Shown here: in pieces, positions 8,595-15,976 of the stretch | Numbering within the stretch: position 1 is the first letter of the stretch | Layout: each line of letters starts with the position of its first letter | Assembly: GCA_964591605.1 (NCBI GenBank) | Contig: CAZQEN010000032.1 | Span: forward strand, 1 to 33,985 | Direction: 5' to 3' | DNA: 33,985 nucleotides | From: CAYLLT01 sp964591605 | GTDB taxonomy: Bacteria; Planctomycetota; Phycisphaerae; UBA1845; PWPN01 | The notes under the pieces: generated by a model | The model's database searches: none | Seen by the model: the letters and a program-made list of their open reading frames with translations, nothing else | What the model was told of the DNA's origin: nothing | Made by a program: the position numbers and the translations under genes

Positions 8595-9812
8595 ATGCCC
8601 AGAGCCCGCTCACGCGTCAAATGGATCCGCGAGGACCGGCTGCCGACGCTGGAGGAGATCGAATGGCTGTCCTCGCCCGAAGGCCGCGCCGTCTGCGCCG
8701 AGATGGCAGCCGCGGGCGGCGCGGAGACCCCGGCAACCGTCGCCCGCTGGCGCCAGCGCATCGAGCCGCCGCGCGTGGCCGCCGCCGCCCAGCAGGTCCA
8801 GCTCCGCAAATCGGCCCGCGCCAAGTTCTCCCGCGCCGACGCGATGCTCTTCGACCGCGTCGGCCTCGAACAGGCGACCGACGAGATGATCGCCGCCTGG
8901 AAAGCCCGTCGCTTCGCCGGCTTCGAGCGCGTCGCCGATCTGTGCTCCGGAATCGGCGGCGATGCCATCGCCCTGGCCGGCGTGACGCGACTCCTGGCCC
9001 TCGACTGGTCGGAGCTGCGGCTTGCCCTCACACGCCACAACTGCGCCGTCTACGATCGCTCGATCGACGCGCTCGCTGCCGACATCGCCATCAATCGGCC
9101 CGAGGCCGATGCCGTGCACATCGATCCCGACCGCCGGTCACTCGGACCGCGCCGCCGCGATGTGGAGGCCGCCTCGCCGAACCTCGACGAGTTGCGGCGA
9201 CTCGTGACTCACTACCGCAACGCGTCCATTAAACTCTCGCCTGGCAGCGACTTCGACCGACTCGGTGTCGAGGCCGAAATCGAGCTCATCAGCCACGACG
9301 GCGAATGCCGCCAGGCCGTCGCCTGGACGGGTTCACTCCGCACCGCGCATCGCCGGGCCACGGTCCTGCCCGCCGGTGAGACGATCGAGGCCTCCAGCGA
9401 CACCCTCCTCGACTGGCCGGAGCCCGCCGTGCTCAGTGCCGGAAGCCTCCTCTGGGAACCAGACCCGGCCGTCATCCGGGCGAACCTGGTCGGCGTCCTC
9501 GCCCGCCGGCGTGATCTGGCCCCCATCGATCCCAGCGTCGCCTGGCTGGTCGGTCCGCACGCCCCCGCGACGGCCATGCTCCGCCCCTTCCGCATCATCG
9601 ACGTTCAGGACTGGTCTCTCGCCCGGGCCCGCAGGTGGCTCGCCGCCCATGATGTGGGCGCGCTCGAGATCAAGACCCGGGGGTTCGCCGGCCGCCCTGA
9701 AGACATCCGCCGCCGCCTCCATCTGACCGGCCGGCAATCCTGCGTTCTGCTGCTCACGCGCATCGGCCGCCGGCCCGTGGCCATTCTCGCGCGGCGCGGC
9801 GAAAGCCCCTGA
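8595..9812 (+). CDS. Class I SAM-dependent methyltransferase with THUMP-like C-terminal domain
   Basis: A 405-residue protein. The SAM-binding motif I is ADLCSGIGGDAIALAG near residues 113-126. A later HIDPDRR near 175 takes the place of the DPPY/NPPY motif of nucleic-acid methyltransferases. The C-terminal region, FRIIDVQDWSLARARRWL onward to about residue 400, resembles the THUMP-like domain in a group of uncharacterised methyltransferases. RNA is therefore the most likely substrate, though the modified base cannot be stated. It is divergent from the FAD/Fe-S oxidase, with 68 bp between starts. The start at 8595 is preferred because of the TACAAT 7 nt upstream; no Shine-Dalgarno is visible. 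Confidence 0.85.
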   Translation: MPRARSRVKWIREDRLPTLEEIEWLSSPEGRAVCAEMAAAGGAETPATVARWRQRIEPPRVAAAAQQVQLRKSARAKFSRADAMLFDRVGLEQATDEMIAAWKARRFAGFERVADLCSGIGGDAIALAGVTRLLALDWSELRLALTRHNCAVYDRSIDALAADIAINRPEADAVHIDPDRRSLGPRRRDVEAASPNLDELRRLVTHYRNASIKLSPGSDFDRLGVEAEIELISHDGECRQAVAWTGSLRTAHRRATVLPAGETIEASSDTLLDWPEPAVLSAGSLLWEPDPAVIRANLVGVLARRRDLAPIDPSVAWLVGPHAPATAMLRPFRIIDVQDWSLARARRWLAAHDVGALEIKTRGFAGRPEDIRRRLHLTGRQSCVLLLTRIGRRPVAILARRGESP

Positions 9813-10013
9813 TCCATCTGTCTGACAGACTTCGCAGAGCTTTTGCCGGTACGGCAATCCACTCCATGCCGCGGGGTCAATAAACTCACCCCAGCAGACG
9901 CCACCTTTCTGGTTTTATGGGTCGTCACCCGCGTGCCGAGGCCCCTTCTTGATTTCAACGGCCGCATGTGAAGCCACCTCCCCGACGGTCCGATGCCATG
10001 AGTGCCATCCGGC

Positions 10014-10040
10014 AAAAAGCCCGCGCAGGGTGCGCGGGGC
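10014..10040 (-). terminator. Terminator-like hairpin read on the minus strand
   Basis: The stem CCCGCGCA/TGCGCGGG with a GGG loop (10020-10038) is followed, on the minus strand, by TTTTT. No minus-strand gene lies close: moaA ends about 1.1 kb to the right. It may stop readthrough, or act as a hairpin in the 5' leader of the plus-strand pseudopilin gene 34 nt downstream. Confidence 0.35.
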
Positions 10041-10073
10041 CTGGGGAAACTCGTTTCAAGTTGGGAGTAGGAC

Positions 10074-10613
10074 ATGTCGTTCGGACGCGGAAAACGAAGA
10101 ACCGGCTTCAGCCTGGTGGAGTTGGTGATCGTCATCGTGATTATCGGCGTGATCGCGGCCATCGCCATCCCCCGAGTCAGTCGGGGGTCCAAGAGCGCCG
10201 GCGAATCCTCGCTGGCCAGCAACCTGGCCGTGCTCCGCAACGCGATTGAGCTCTACGCCAGCGAGCACAACGGCATTTATCCCGGTGGGCAGTCTGATGG
10301 GGCCGTGGCCGCGAAATGGACCGAGCAGGCGGTGATCAATCACCTCACGCGCTACTCGGATTCTTCAGGTACCACCAACAATCAGAAGACCGGCGCCTTC
10401 CAGTTGGGCCCCTACCTTCGCAAGGGCATTCCGCCGCTTCCCGTCGGCGACAACACCGGCAGCAGCACGATCAAGGTCGATAAGGACAACTTCCCGCCGG
10501 TTGTGTCTGTCGCCACCGGCGAGGGATGGGTCTACAACCCGGAATCGGGCGACATCATCGCCAATGCCGACAACACCAACGAGGCCGGCGACAAGACGTA
10601 TGACCAGTATTGA
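10074..10613 (+). CDS. GspG-like type II secretion pseudopilin
   Basis: A 179-residue prepilin-like protein. A short basic leader (MSFGRGKRRTG) precedes FSLVELVIVIVIIGVIAAIAIPR, so processing after Gly11 is expected and Glu16 is the conserved Glu5 of the mature protein. The following part (NLAVLRNAIELYASEHNGIYP) matches the helix-to-globular transition of GspG-type major pseudopilins. The C-terminus is less typical (DIIANADNTNEAGDKTYDQY). GGAGTAGGAC just before ATG 10074 provides a ribosome binding site. The gene stands alone, about 7 kb from pilT and far from any other secretion gene here. It could be a minor or orphan pseudopilin. Confidence 0.88.
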   Translation: MSFGRGKRRTGFSLVELVIVIVIIGVIAAIAIPRVSRGSKSAGESSLASNLAVLRNAIELYASEHNGIYPGGQSDGAVAAKWTEQAVINHLTRYSDSSGTTNNQKTGAFQLGPYLRKGIPPLPVGDNTGSSTIKVDKDNFPPVVSVATGEGWVYNPESGDIIANADNTNEAGDKTYDQY

Positions 10614-10909
10614 TCCGTCCGCCGGATACTGAGCTTCCCCGGAATAGACCAGGGGCGACGGTGGGTTCCCTGGCCCACCGCCGCCCTTGGCCGCTGCGCG
10701 GGCTCCCGCCATGGACGCCGGCGCACATCCCCGCTATAAAGCGGGTGTCGGGCGGGTCGCTCACCAGCATCTGAGTGTCTGGGGCCGGTACTCCCATTCC
10801 GAGCGGGCCCGGTCGGGTCGTTCAGGCACCCGATCTGCGGGGCGGATTGATGTTTTCGGCGTCCTGCAGCCGATGGATGTGAAACAGCGCTTTTGGCAGG
10901 AGACTGATC
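10614..10909. other. Intergenic region with two hairpins
   Basis: Contains CGGTGGG/CCCACCG separated by 8 nt, at about 10658-10679, shortly after the pseudopilin gene; this may be a weak terminator without a T-run. A second compact hairpin, CCCGCT-ATAA-AGCGGG, lies at 10730-10745. No gene is seen until the small acidic ORF at 10910. Confidence 0.4.
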
Positions 10910-11131
10910 ATGCGCAGAAAACTGGGAGCGGCGGCCATGGGCGTCCTGAGCCTTCTCGCGGCCGGGGCCATCATGGGCGGGGAATGCGAATTCGACGGCG
11001 ATTTCTTCGACAGCGACTTCGATGATGATGACGGTTTCGACTTCGACATCGACGATGATGATTTCGACTTCGATTTCGACGACAAGGCTCTGAGCGCCGT
11101 CCAGGCCAGAACGGTCCTCTGGGCGGCCTGA
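10910..11131 (+). CDS. Small secreted Asp/Phe-rich protein
   Basis: A 73-residue ORF with a classical signal peptide: a basic start (MRRKLGAAAMG), a hydrophobic core (VLSLLAAGAIMGG), then an acidic region. Between about residues 26 and 57 almost every residue is Asp or Phe, in motifs such as SDFDDDDGFDFD, with one Cys (GECEF) at its start. The gene is supported by AGGAGA about 8 nt before ATG 10910 and by the signal peptide. The acidic repeat could bind calcium or another cation, or serve as a charged surface tract. That is inference; I do not recognise the family. The repeat DNA (GAT/GAC and TTC codons) makes antisense frames look like Ser/Lys repeats, which are shadows. It follows the pseudopilin gene by about 300 bp. 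Confidence 0.6.
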   Translation: MRRKLGAAAMGVLSLLAAGAIMGGECEFDGDFFDSDFDDDDGFDFDIDDDDFDFDFDDKALSAVQARTVLWAA

Positions 11132-11151
11132 GCCGGCACGATCGTCGAAGC

Positions 11152-11169
11152 GGCTGGAGCACTCCAGCC
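11152..11169. terminator. Hairpin between convergent genes, possible weak terminator
   Basis: GGCTGGAG and CTCCAGCC are separated by two bases, which gives a 7-bp stem with a 4-nt loop. It lies between the acidic-protein gene and moaA, which converge. There is no T-run on either side. Confidence 0.3.
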
Positions 11170-11192
11170 TCCTGGCGGGTGCGGGGCTCTGC

Positions 11193-12182
11193 TTACCCCC
11201 CAATCTGAAACATCTCGCGCCTCTCGACCGAGACGCCTTCGTCCAGCCGGTGGCCCGTCGGCTTGAATGCGACAGCCCGCCGCAGGATTGCCTGGACCGC
11301 ATCGGCTCCTCCGCCGTTGCGCAGCACGACACGTACGTCCATCTCGTCGTCGTTCAGGAGGCAGAGATGAAACTTCCCGTCCGCCGTGAGCCGCATCCGG
11401 TTGCAGTTCCCGCAATAGGGTTCGCTCACCGGGCTGATGAAACCCACCATGCCCGATGCACCGGCCAGTCGATAGTTCCGCGATTCGTCAGAGGGGCTCG
11501 CCGCCGGCACCGGCTCCAGCGGACCGAGCTGAGATTCGATCCGCTCCCTGGTTTCGCTGCTGGGCACGTACTGACTCAGCGCAACCCGCGAGCACTCGCC
11601 CCCGCCCAGCGGCATCAGCTCGATAAACCGCACATGCCACGGCCGGTCCAGCGTGAGGCGGGCCAGATCCACCACGTCATGATCGTTGTAGTCGCGCGTC
11701 ACGGCGCAGTTGAGCTTGATCGGCGAGAACCCCGCGGCCTGGGCCGCTTCAATGCCCGCCCTGATCTGCTCCAGTGACGAAAACCGCATCAGACGCCGCA
11801 GGTTCGCCGCGCTGAGCGTATCGATGTGAATGTTCACACGCCTGAGCCCCGCCTCCCGCAGCGGCACCGCCAGCCGAGGCAGCAGCATCCCGTTCGTCGT
11901 CATCGACAGGTCATCGACGCCCGGCAGCTTCGCCAGCCGTTCGACGATCTCCACCAGATCTGCCCGCAGCGTCGGCTCCCCGCCCGTGAGCCGGAACTTC
12001 CGAAAGCCCACCCCCACCGCGGCCTCGACCACGGACGCAATCTCATCCGCCGTGAGCAGGTCCTCCGCCGGCGCAAAGTGCAGCCCCCGGATCGGCATGC
12101 AGTACACGCACCGCAGGTTGCAGTGGTCCGTCAGCGAGATCCGCAGGTAGTTAATGTCACGCCCGAACCGGTCCAGAGGCAC
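11193..12182 (-). CDS. moaA: GTP 3',8-cyclase MoaA (molybdenum cofactor biosynthesis)
   Basis: A 329-residue radical SAM enzyme that rearranges GTP in the first step of molybdopterin synthesis. The N-terminal SAM cluster motif is CNLRCVYC (Cys21, Cys25, Cys28). The second, MoaA-specific cluster uses CGNC (Cys257, Cys260) and Cys274 (KFHLC). The protein ends in Gly-Gly, as functional MoaA requires. The chosen start is GTG 12182, directly before the DRFGRDINYLRISLTDHC family start. The longer open frame upstream lacks coding character and overlaps the DUF6504-like gene. An extended -10 (TGCTACAAT) ends 6 nt before this GTG, which suggests a leaderless mRNA. No other moa or moe genes are nearby. 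Confidence 0.93.
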   Translation of the reverse strand: MPLDRFGRDINYLRISLTDHCNLRCVYCMPIRGLHFAPAEDLLTADEIASVVEAAVGVGFRKFRLTGGEPTLRADLVEIVERLAKLPGVDDLSMTTNGMLLPRLAVPLREAGLRRVNIHIDTLSAANLRRLMRFSSLEQIRAGIEAAQAAGFSPIKLNCAVTRDYNDHDVVDLARLTLDRPWHVRFIELMPLGGGECSRVALSQYVPSSETRERIESQLGPLEPVPAASPSDESRNYRLAGASGMVGFISPVSEPYCGNCNRMRLTADGKFHLCLLNDDEMDVRVVLRNGGGADAVQAILRRAVAFKPTGHRLDEGVSVERREMFQIGG

Positions 12183-12188
12183 GTCAGT

Positions 12189-12194
12189 ATTGTA
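12189..12194 (-). promoter_or_regulatory. Extended -10 element of moaA
   Basis: On the minus strand TGCTACAAT is an extended -10 (TGn-TACAAT) that ends 6 nt before the GTG start, so the transcript would begin at about the start codon. No convincing -35 is present, which is normal for extended -10 promoters. Confidence 0.5.
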
Positions 12195-12277
12195 GCACAG
12201 CCAACCGCGCAATGAAGTCCACGCGCCGTCCCGCCATCCGGTCCGGCTCTGACTCCCATCGGGGAAACGCGGAGAGG

Positions 12278-12610
12278 TCACAAGCTTCGCCCACCCGGCG
12301 ACCCCACCGTGTAAAGCCACCACCGTGCCTTGGGCCTGCGCGGGTTCTTCGCCTGCCGGTCGCAGTAGAGCGTCATAAACTGCCCGCTGGTGGTCTCGAT
12401 CTCGAACCAGTGGCGGCGCAGATAGATCTCCGTGCCGCCCCGCTCCTTGCCGCTGCTCTTCCACGTCCGGATCAGGCGGGCGACGGTGTATTCCCGGCCC
12501 CGCCACGTGAACACGTGCGGCAGCCCCGCCTCGCCGCGCCCCATCGCACCGGCATCGAAGCTCCCGGTCCGCGGCTCGATCGGCTCACAGATGAATTCGT
12601 CGGAAGGCAT
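12278..12610 (-). CDS. DUF6504-like small protein
   Basis: A 110-residue protein. The segment HVFTWRGREYTVARLIRTW followed later by RHWFEIETTSGQFMTLYCDR and WWLYTVG resembles the small DUF6504 family (FTWRGR...WY pattern), whose function is unknown. ATG 12610 (MPSDEFICEPIEPRTG) is preferred; ATG 12616 is two codons upstream. TACGCT lies 6 nt before ATG 12610 and could be a weak -10 for a leaderless transcript. The gene lies 95 bp upstream of moaA on the same strand, but moaA has its own promoter candidate. This reading frame also explains why the long upstream extension of moaA is not real. Cytoplasmic, with no signal or membrane segment. Confidence 0.7.
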   Translation of the reverse strand: MPSDEFICEPIEPRTGSFDAGAMGRGEAGLPHVFTWRGREYTVARLIRTWKSSGKERGGTEIYLRRHWFEIETTSGQFMTLYCDRQAKNPRRPKARWWLYTVGSPGGRSL

Positions 12611-12697
12611 GCCCATAGCGTATCCACCGCCGGGGGATCAATCGATCGGTTTCCACTCTGGAGACACCCTGCGGTATGCTGTGCCGCCTGGGACCCC

Positions 12698-13876
12698 ATG
12701 AATCCACGACCACCTGTCCTGCGTGTACTGCACTCCCCGCGTTTGTTGGCGGCGCTTTGTGCCGCGTGCGCACTCACACCGAGGGCGCATCTGCGCGCTG
12801 ACGAGAGCAGCGTGCGGGCCGGCACCGGAGCAGCGACGCTCGTGGTCGCCACGCGCGACTCGACGGACCGCTCGAAGGCGACGGCCGACTTCGTGGGCGA
12901 CGGCCTGGGCGATCAGGAGGAGATCAACGCCGCGATCCGCGCCCTGCCGAAGTCCGGCGGAAAGGTGCTGCTCTGCGAGGGGACGTACGACATCCGCCGC
13001 GTCCCCGGCGAGCTCGGCGGCGTCATCGTCAACCGCAGCCACGTGATGCTCGCGGGCCAGGGCCCCTCCACGCGACTCATTCAGGCCGCGGAGCAGGAGA
13101 CAAACGTCATCCGGATCATCGGCAGCGGCGTCGGGCACATCGTCATCCGCGACCTGGCCGTCGATGCCAACAGCGCGGGCAACCCCAAGCGCGAGGGCGA
13201 CCCGAAGGTGTCGCACGCCCGCTTCGAGTTCTGCGGGATCAAGGCGTTCTGCGCCCGGCCGGGGCAGTCGGGCGAGCCCTGCCACGACATCACGATCCGC
13301 GACACGCGCGTCGTCAACGCGGCCGCCCTGGGCATCATGCTTGAGGGGCCGAACATGAAGGTGATCGACAACACCATCGGCAACGCCTGGTCGGATGCGG
13401 TCGAGATCCTCACCGGGCCGGGCGAGATCCGCGGCAACTACTTCGAGATCACCGGCCCCACGCACGTCGCCGCCGGCTCCGACCGCGGCGATTCCATCAT
13501 CATGGCCGACAACATCGTCCACGTCCGCAAGGGTGGCGACCTCGACATCGGCTTCCGCTCGTGGGCGGGCTCGAAGCGGCATGTCATCGCCGGCAACATC
13601 CTCACGGTCGACCCCGAAGGCCGCTGCCGCAAGGCCATGGACATCCGCGGGACGCAAACCGTCATCACCGGCAACAACCTGCACACGTCCGATGCCGCGA
13701 ACCGGCTGGAACTCACGGTCTCCGCGGGCGATGCCGTGGTCACCGGAAACGTGCTCGAAAACGTGGTCATCGTCCTGAACGACCAGACCGGCGAAGACCG
13801 GCCGGTCATCATCCGCAACAATGTCATGCAGAACTGCGATGTCCGGACAGTCCAGGGCAAGCTGATTTCGGAGTAG
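12698..13876 (+). CDS. Secreted right-handed parallel beta-helix protein
   Basis: A 392-residue protein with an N-terminal signal peptide (PRLLAALCAACALTPRAHLRA). From about residue 70 the sequence shows repeating coils such as VLLCEGTYDIRRVPG, VIVNRSHVMLAGQG and HIVIRDLAVDANSAG, and later VITGNNLHTSDAAN. This is the pattern of pectate-lyase-like beta-helix proteins that bind or cut polysaccharides. No catalytic residues can be assigned. The start is the ATG that opens the signal peptide; TATGCT at 12674-12679 could be a -10. The stop is 7 bp before the GTG of the transglutaminase-like gene, so these two are very probably one operon with related roles outside the cell. Confidence 0.82.
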   Translation: MNPRPPVLRVLHSPRLLAALCAACALTPRAHLRADESSVRAGTGAATLVVATRDSTDRSKATADFVGDGLGDQEEINAAIRALPKSGGKVLLCEGTYDIRRVPGELGGVIVNRSHVMLAGQGPSTRLIQAAEQETNVIRIIGSGVGHIVIRDLAVDANSAGNPKREGDPKVSHARFEFCGIKAFCARPGQSGEPCHDITIRDTRVVNAAALGIMLEGPNMKVIDNTIGNAWSDAVEILTGPGEIRGNYFEITGPTHVAAGSDRGDSIIMADNIVHVRKGGDLDIGFRSWAGSKRHVIAGNILTVDPEGRCRKAMDIRGTQTVITGNNLHTSDAANRLELTVSAGDAVVTGNVLENVVIVLNDQTGEDRPVIIRNNVMQNCDVRTVQGKLISE

Positions 13877-13883
13877 GACCACC

Positions 13884-15923
13884 GTGCGTGCCCCTTCCCT
13901 GCTGTACGTGCTGATCGCCGCTGCTTTGCCGGCCGCGGGCCTCCGCGCGGAGACGCTGGTCGTCGAGTCGCGCGGTGTCGAGGCGCTCGACGCGGCAACG
14001 CGCGACCGGTTCATCGCGTTGGATCGAGACGCCGCCTGCCTTCGCCTGGCCCGTTCGTATCTGCTCACCAACGAGACAGGCGTGACGGGCAAGGCGTTTG
14101 ATCTGCTGGGAGACTCCGGCGCGGCCAGGATCCGGTTCGACGTTCCGCTGCCCGGCTTCGAGCGCGGCTTGCTCCTGATCTACAACAGCTACACACACAA
14201 AGGTCATCCACTCGCTGCGATCGCCGTGAATGGCCGGAGCCGCCCCTATGTTCATGATGAAGTGCGGATGCTGACCGGCGGCTGGGCACGCCATGATGTG
14301 CGGCCCGACGAGCTGCGGCCCGGCGGCAACGAGGTGATCATCTCCGGCGGCGGGCTGCACGTGGACACGTTCAGCCACACCGGTTCCAGTGCACGCAGCT
14401 TCGATGGCGGCAAAACCTTCAACGCGGACGCCCTTGGCCCCGCCGGAGACTGGGCCGGAGAGTACATTGTACGGCTGCGGATGTACGGCCATCCGCCCGC
14501 GGGCGAGGTGACGAGCCCAATCATTGATCCGGCCATCGTACCCGCCGATTTGGGAATCCGGCCGAAGGTGGTTCTTCGCAGTATTCTGCTTCACGCGGAT
14601 CAGGACGTGCCGGAGGGGACGAATATCACCTACCGGGTGCGAACGGGCAGCACGCCAAGCCCGTCCGGGCGGACGTGGACGCAGTGGCGATCCGTCAACG
14701 TCGGCGAGCCGCTGGCATGCGGAGGCGACCGGCACGTGCAGTGGCGCGCCCGGTTGACCACCGATTCCTCGCGCCGCACGCCCTGCCTTCGCGCGGTTCG
14801 CTTCACAATCGAGGCGGATGTCGAGCGGCCGGCGATGCAGGATCTCCGGGTCGTCGAGTATCACAACCCGGTGATGGTCAGCAGTTCATACCCGTTTACG
14901 TGGGAATCGGATACGCCGCGCATCCGGCACCTTCGCGAGAAGTACAGGCTGGCCGACGTGGCCGGCGACGGCGACGAATGGAAGCGGCAGGTCCGGCTGC
15001 GTCAATGGGTCAGTTCGCAGTGGCAAGAGAGCTGGGACGGCGGCCGGTACGACTACTGCCCGCCGTGGGACGCGCTCGAACTGCTGGAGCTCGCCCCGCG
15101 CGGTCTGTCGATGGGCATGTGCACGCATCTGGCCGCCACGTACGTGCAGGCAGGGGCGGCCGTGGGGTTGAGTACGCGCGTGCTCATTGCCGACCACCAT
15201 TGCCTGGCCGAGGTGTGGTCGAACGCGCTTGGCAGATGGGTCCTGCAGGATCCCGGCCCGGGGCGCGGGACCGACGGTTACGCCGTGGGCTTCGCTTATC
15301 AGGCGGACGGAAGGTGGCTCAATGCGCTCGAGGTCCACGAGGCGCTCCGCGAGAAGCGGATGGTGAGCGCGATCACCGACAGCCCATCCCCGCCCGGGGG
15401 CAGCGCAGCGACCGGAGCCGCCGCCTCGGCGCCGGCCGGATCGAGTCCGCCCGCGAAACCCTGGCCGCTGGACGACGAGTGGATGCGGCTCTTCGTGCGT
15501 TTTGGCATTCCGCTCCGCAACAACCACCTCTCGCAGCCCGAGCCGGCCGAGCTGGAGCACGGCCGCGAGCAGTACCGCTGGGACGGCTATCTCTGGTGGT
15601 CCGACAGCGTCGATGACCCCGTCTATCCCGAGTACAGCCTGCTTTCAAACCGCGTCGCCGACTTCTACTGGCCGCTCAATCAGGTGGCCGTCGACCTCCA
15701 GCAGCACGACAGCGAGACGCTGATCGTCAACTTCGACACGTTCATGCCGAACCTGGCCCGCTGCGCGGCGATGATCGACGACCGCCCGCCCGAATCCGTC
15801 ACGACCGGCTTCCACTGGCCGCTGCACGACGGTGACAATCGACTGCGCCTGCGCGGCGTCAACACGTTCGGCGTCGCCGGCCCGGAAACGCGCGTGCACG
15901 TGGTGAAGCGATCACGCGGATAG
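13884..15923 (+). CDS. Secreted transglutaminase-like protein with N-terminal beta-rich region
   Basis: A 679-residue protein with a signal peptide (SLLYVLIAAALPAAGLRA). Residues 25-220 are beta-rich and contain SFDGGKTF near residue 172, which fits the sialidase-type Asp-box pattern. A transglutaminase-like domain follows, with a candidate triad Cys413 (GMCTHLA), His439 (HHCLAEVW) and Asp456 (LQDPG) in the usual order and spacing. Such bacterial domains act as proteases, cross-linkers or inactive binders. The low-complexity segment near residues 500-525 (Ala/Gly/Ser/Pro) looks like a linker. The start is GTG 13884, with AGGACC upstream and only 7 bp from the previous stop. Together with its neighbours it probably acts on extracellular polymers. 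Confidence 0.82.
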   Translation: MRAPSLLYVLIAAALPAAGLRAETLVVESRGVEALDAATRDRFIALDRDAACLRLARSYLLTNETGVTGKAFDLLGDSGAARIRFDVPLPGFERGLLLIYNSYTHKGHPLAAIAVNGRSRPYVHDEVRMLTGGWARHDVRPDELRPGGNEVIISGGGLHVDTFSHTGSSARSFDGGKTFNADALGPAGDWAGEYIVRLRMYGHPPAGEVTSPIIDPAIVPADLGIRPKVVLRSILLHADQDVPEGTNITYRVRTGSTPSPSGRTWTQWRSVNVGEPLACGGDRHVQWRARLTTDSSRRTPCLRAVRFTIEADVERPAMQDLRVVEYHNPVMVSSSYPFTWESDTPRIRHLREKYRLADVAGDGDEWKRQVRLRQWVSSQWQESWDGGRYDYCPPWDALELLELAPRGLSMGMCTHLAATYVQAGAAVGLSTRVLIADHHCLAEVWSNALGRWVLQDPGPGRGTDGYAVGFAYQADGRWLNALEVHEALREKRMVSAITDSPSPPGGSAATGAAASAPAGSSPPAKPWPLDDEWMRLFVRFGIPLRNNHLSQPEPAELEHGREQYRWDGYLWWSDSVDDPVYPEYSLLSNRVADFYWPLNQVAVDLQQHDSETLIVNFDTFMPNLARCAAMIDDRPPESVTTGFHWPLHDGDNRLRLRGVNTFGVAGPETRVHVVKRSRG

Positions 15924-15932
15924 ACCCGACGC

Positions 15933-15955
15933 CGTGTCTTCGTGCCTTCGTGGTT
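15933..15955 (+). repeat. Dispersed CTTCGTG repeat between two secreted-protein genes
   Basis: The sequence CGTGTCTTCGTGCCTTCGTG is internally repetitive. On the opposite strand it gives the translation HEGTKTRRR, which I recall from spurious planctomycete ORFs. It is related to the arms of the hairpin at 5369-5435. Confidence 0.55.
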
Positions 15956-15976
15956 CAATCGGGATGGGTCCGAAAG

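Noticed and set aside
9813..10073. Possible cyclic-di-GMP riboswitch before the pseudopilin gene
   Set aside because: The GEMM core (GCAAAGCC-type) motif is absent. Only a simple hairpin is present.
12183..12506. N-terminal extension of MoaA up to 12506
   Set aside because: The extra 108 residues overlap the DUF6504-like gene and show no family similarity. The MoaA domain begins at GTG 12182, with an extended -10 just upstream.
12638..14092. Minus-strand open frame of 484 residues opposite the beta-helix gene
   Set aside because: The repetitive Asp/Val/Ala composition is the complement of beta-helix coils; there is no signal or motif.
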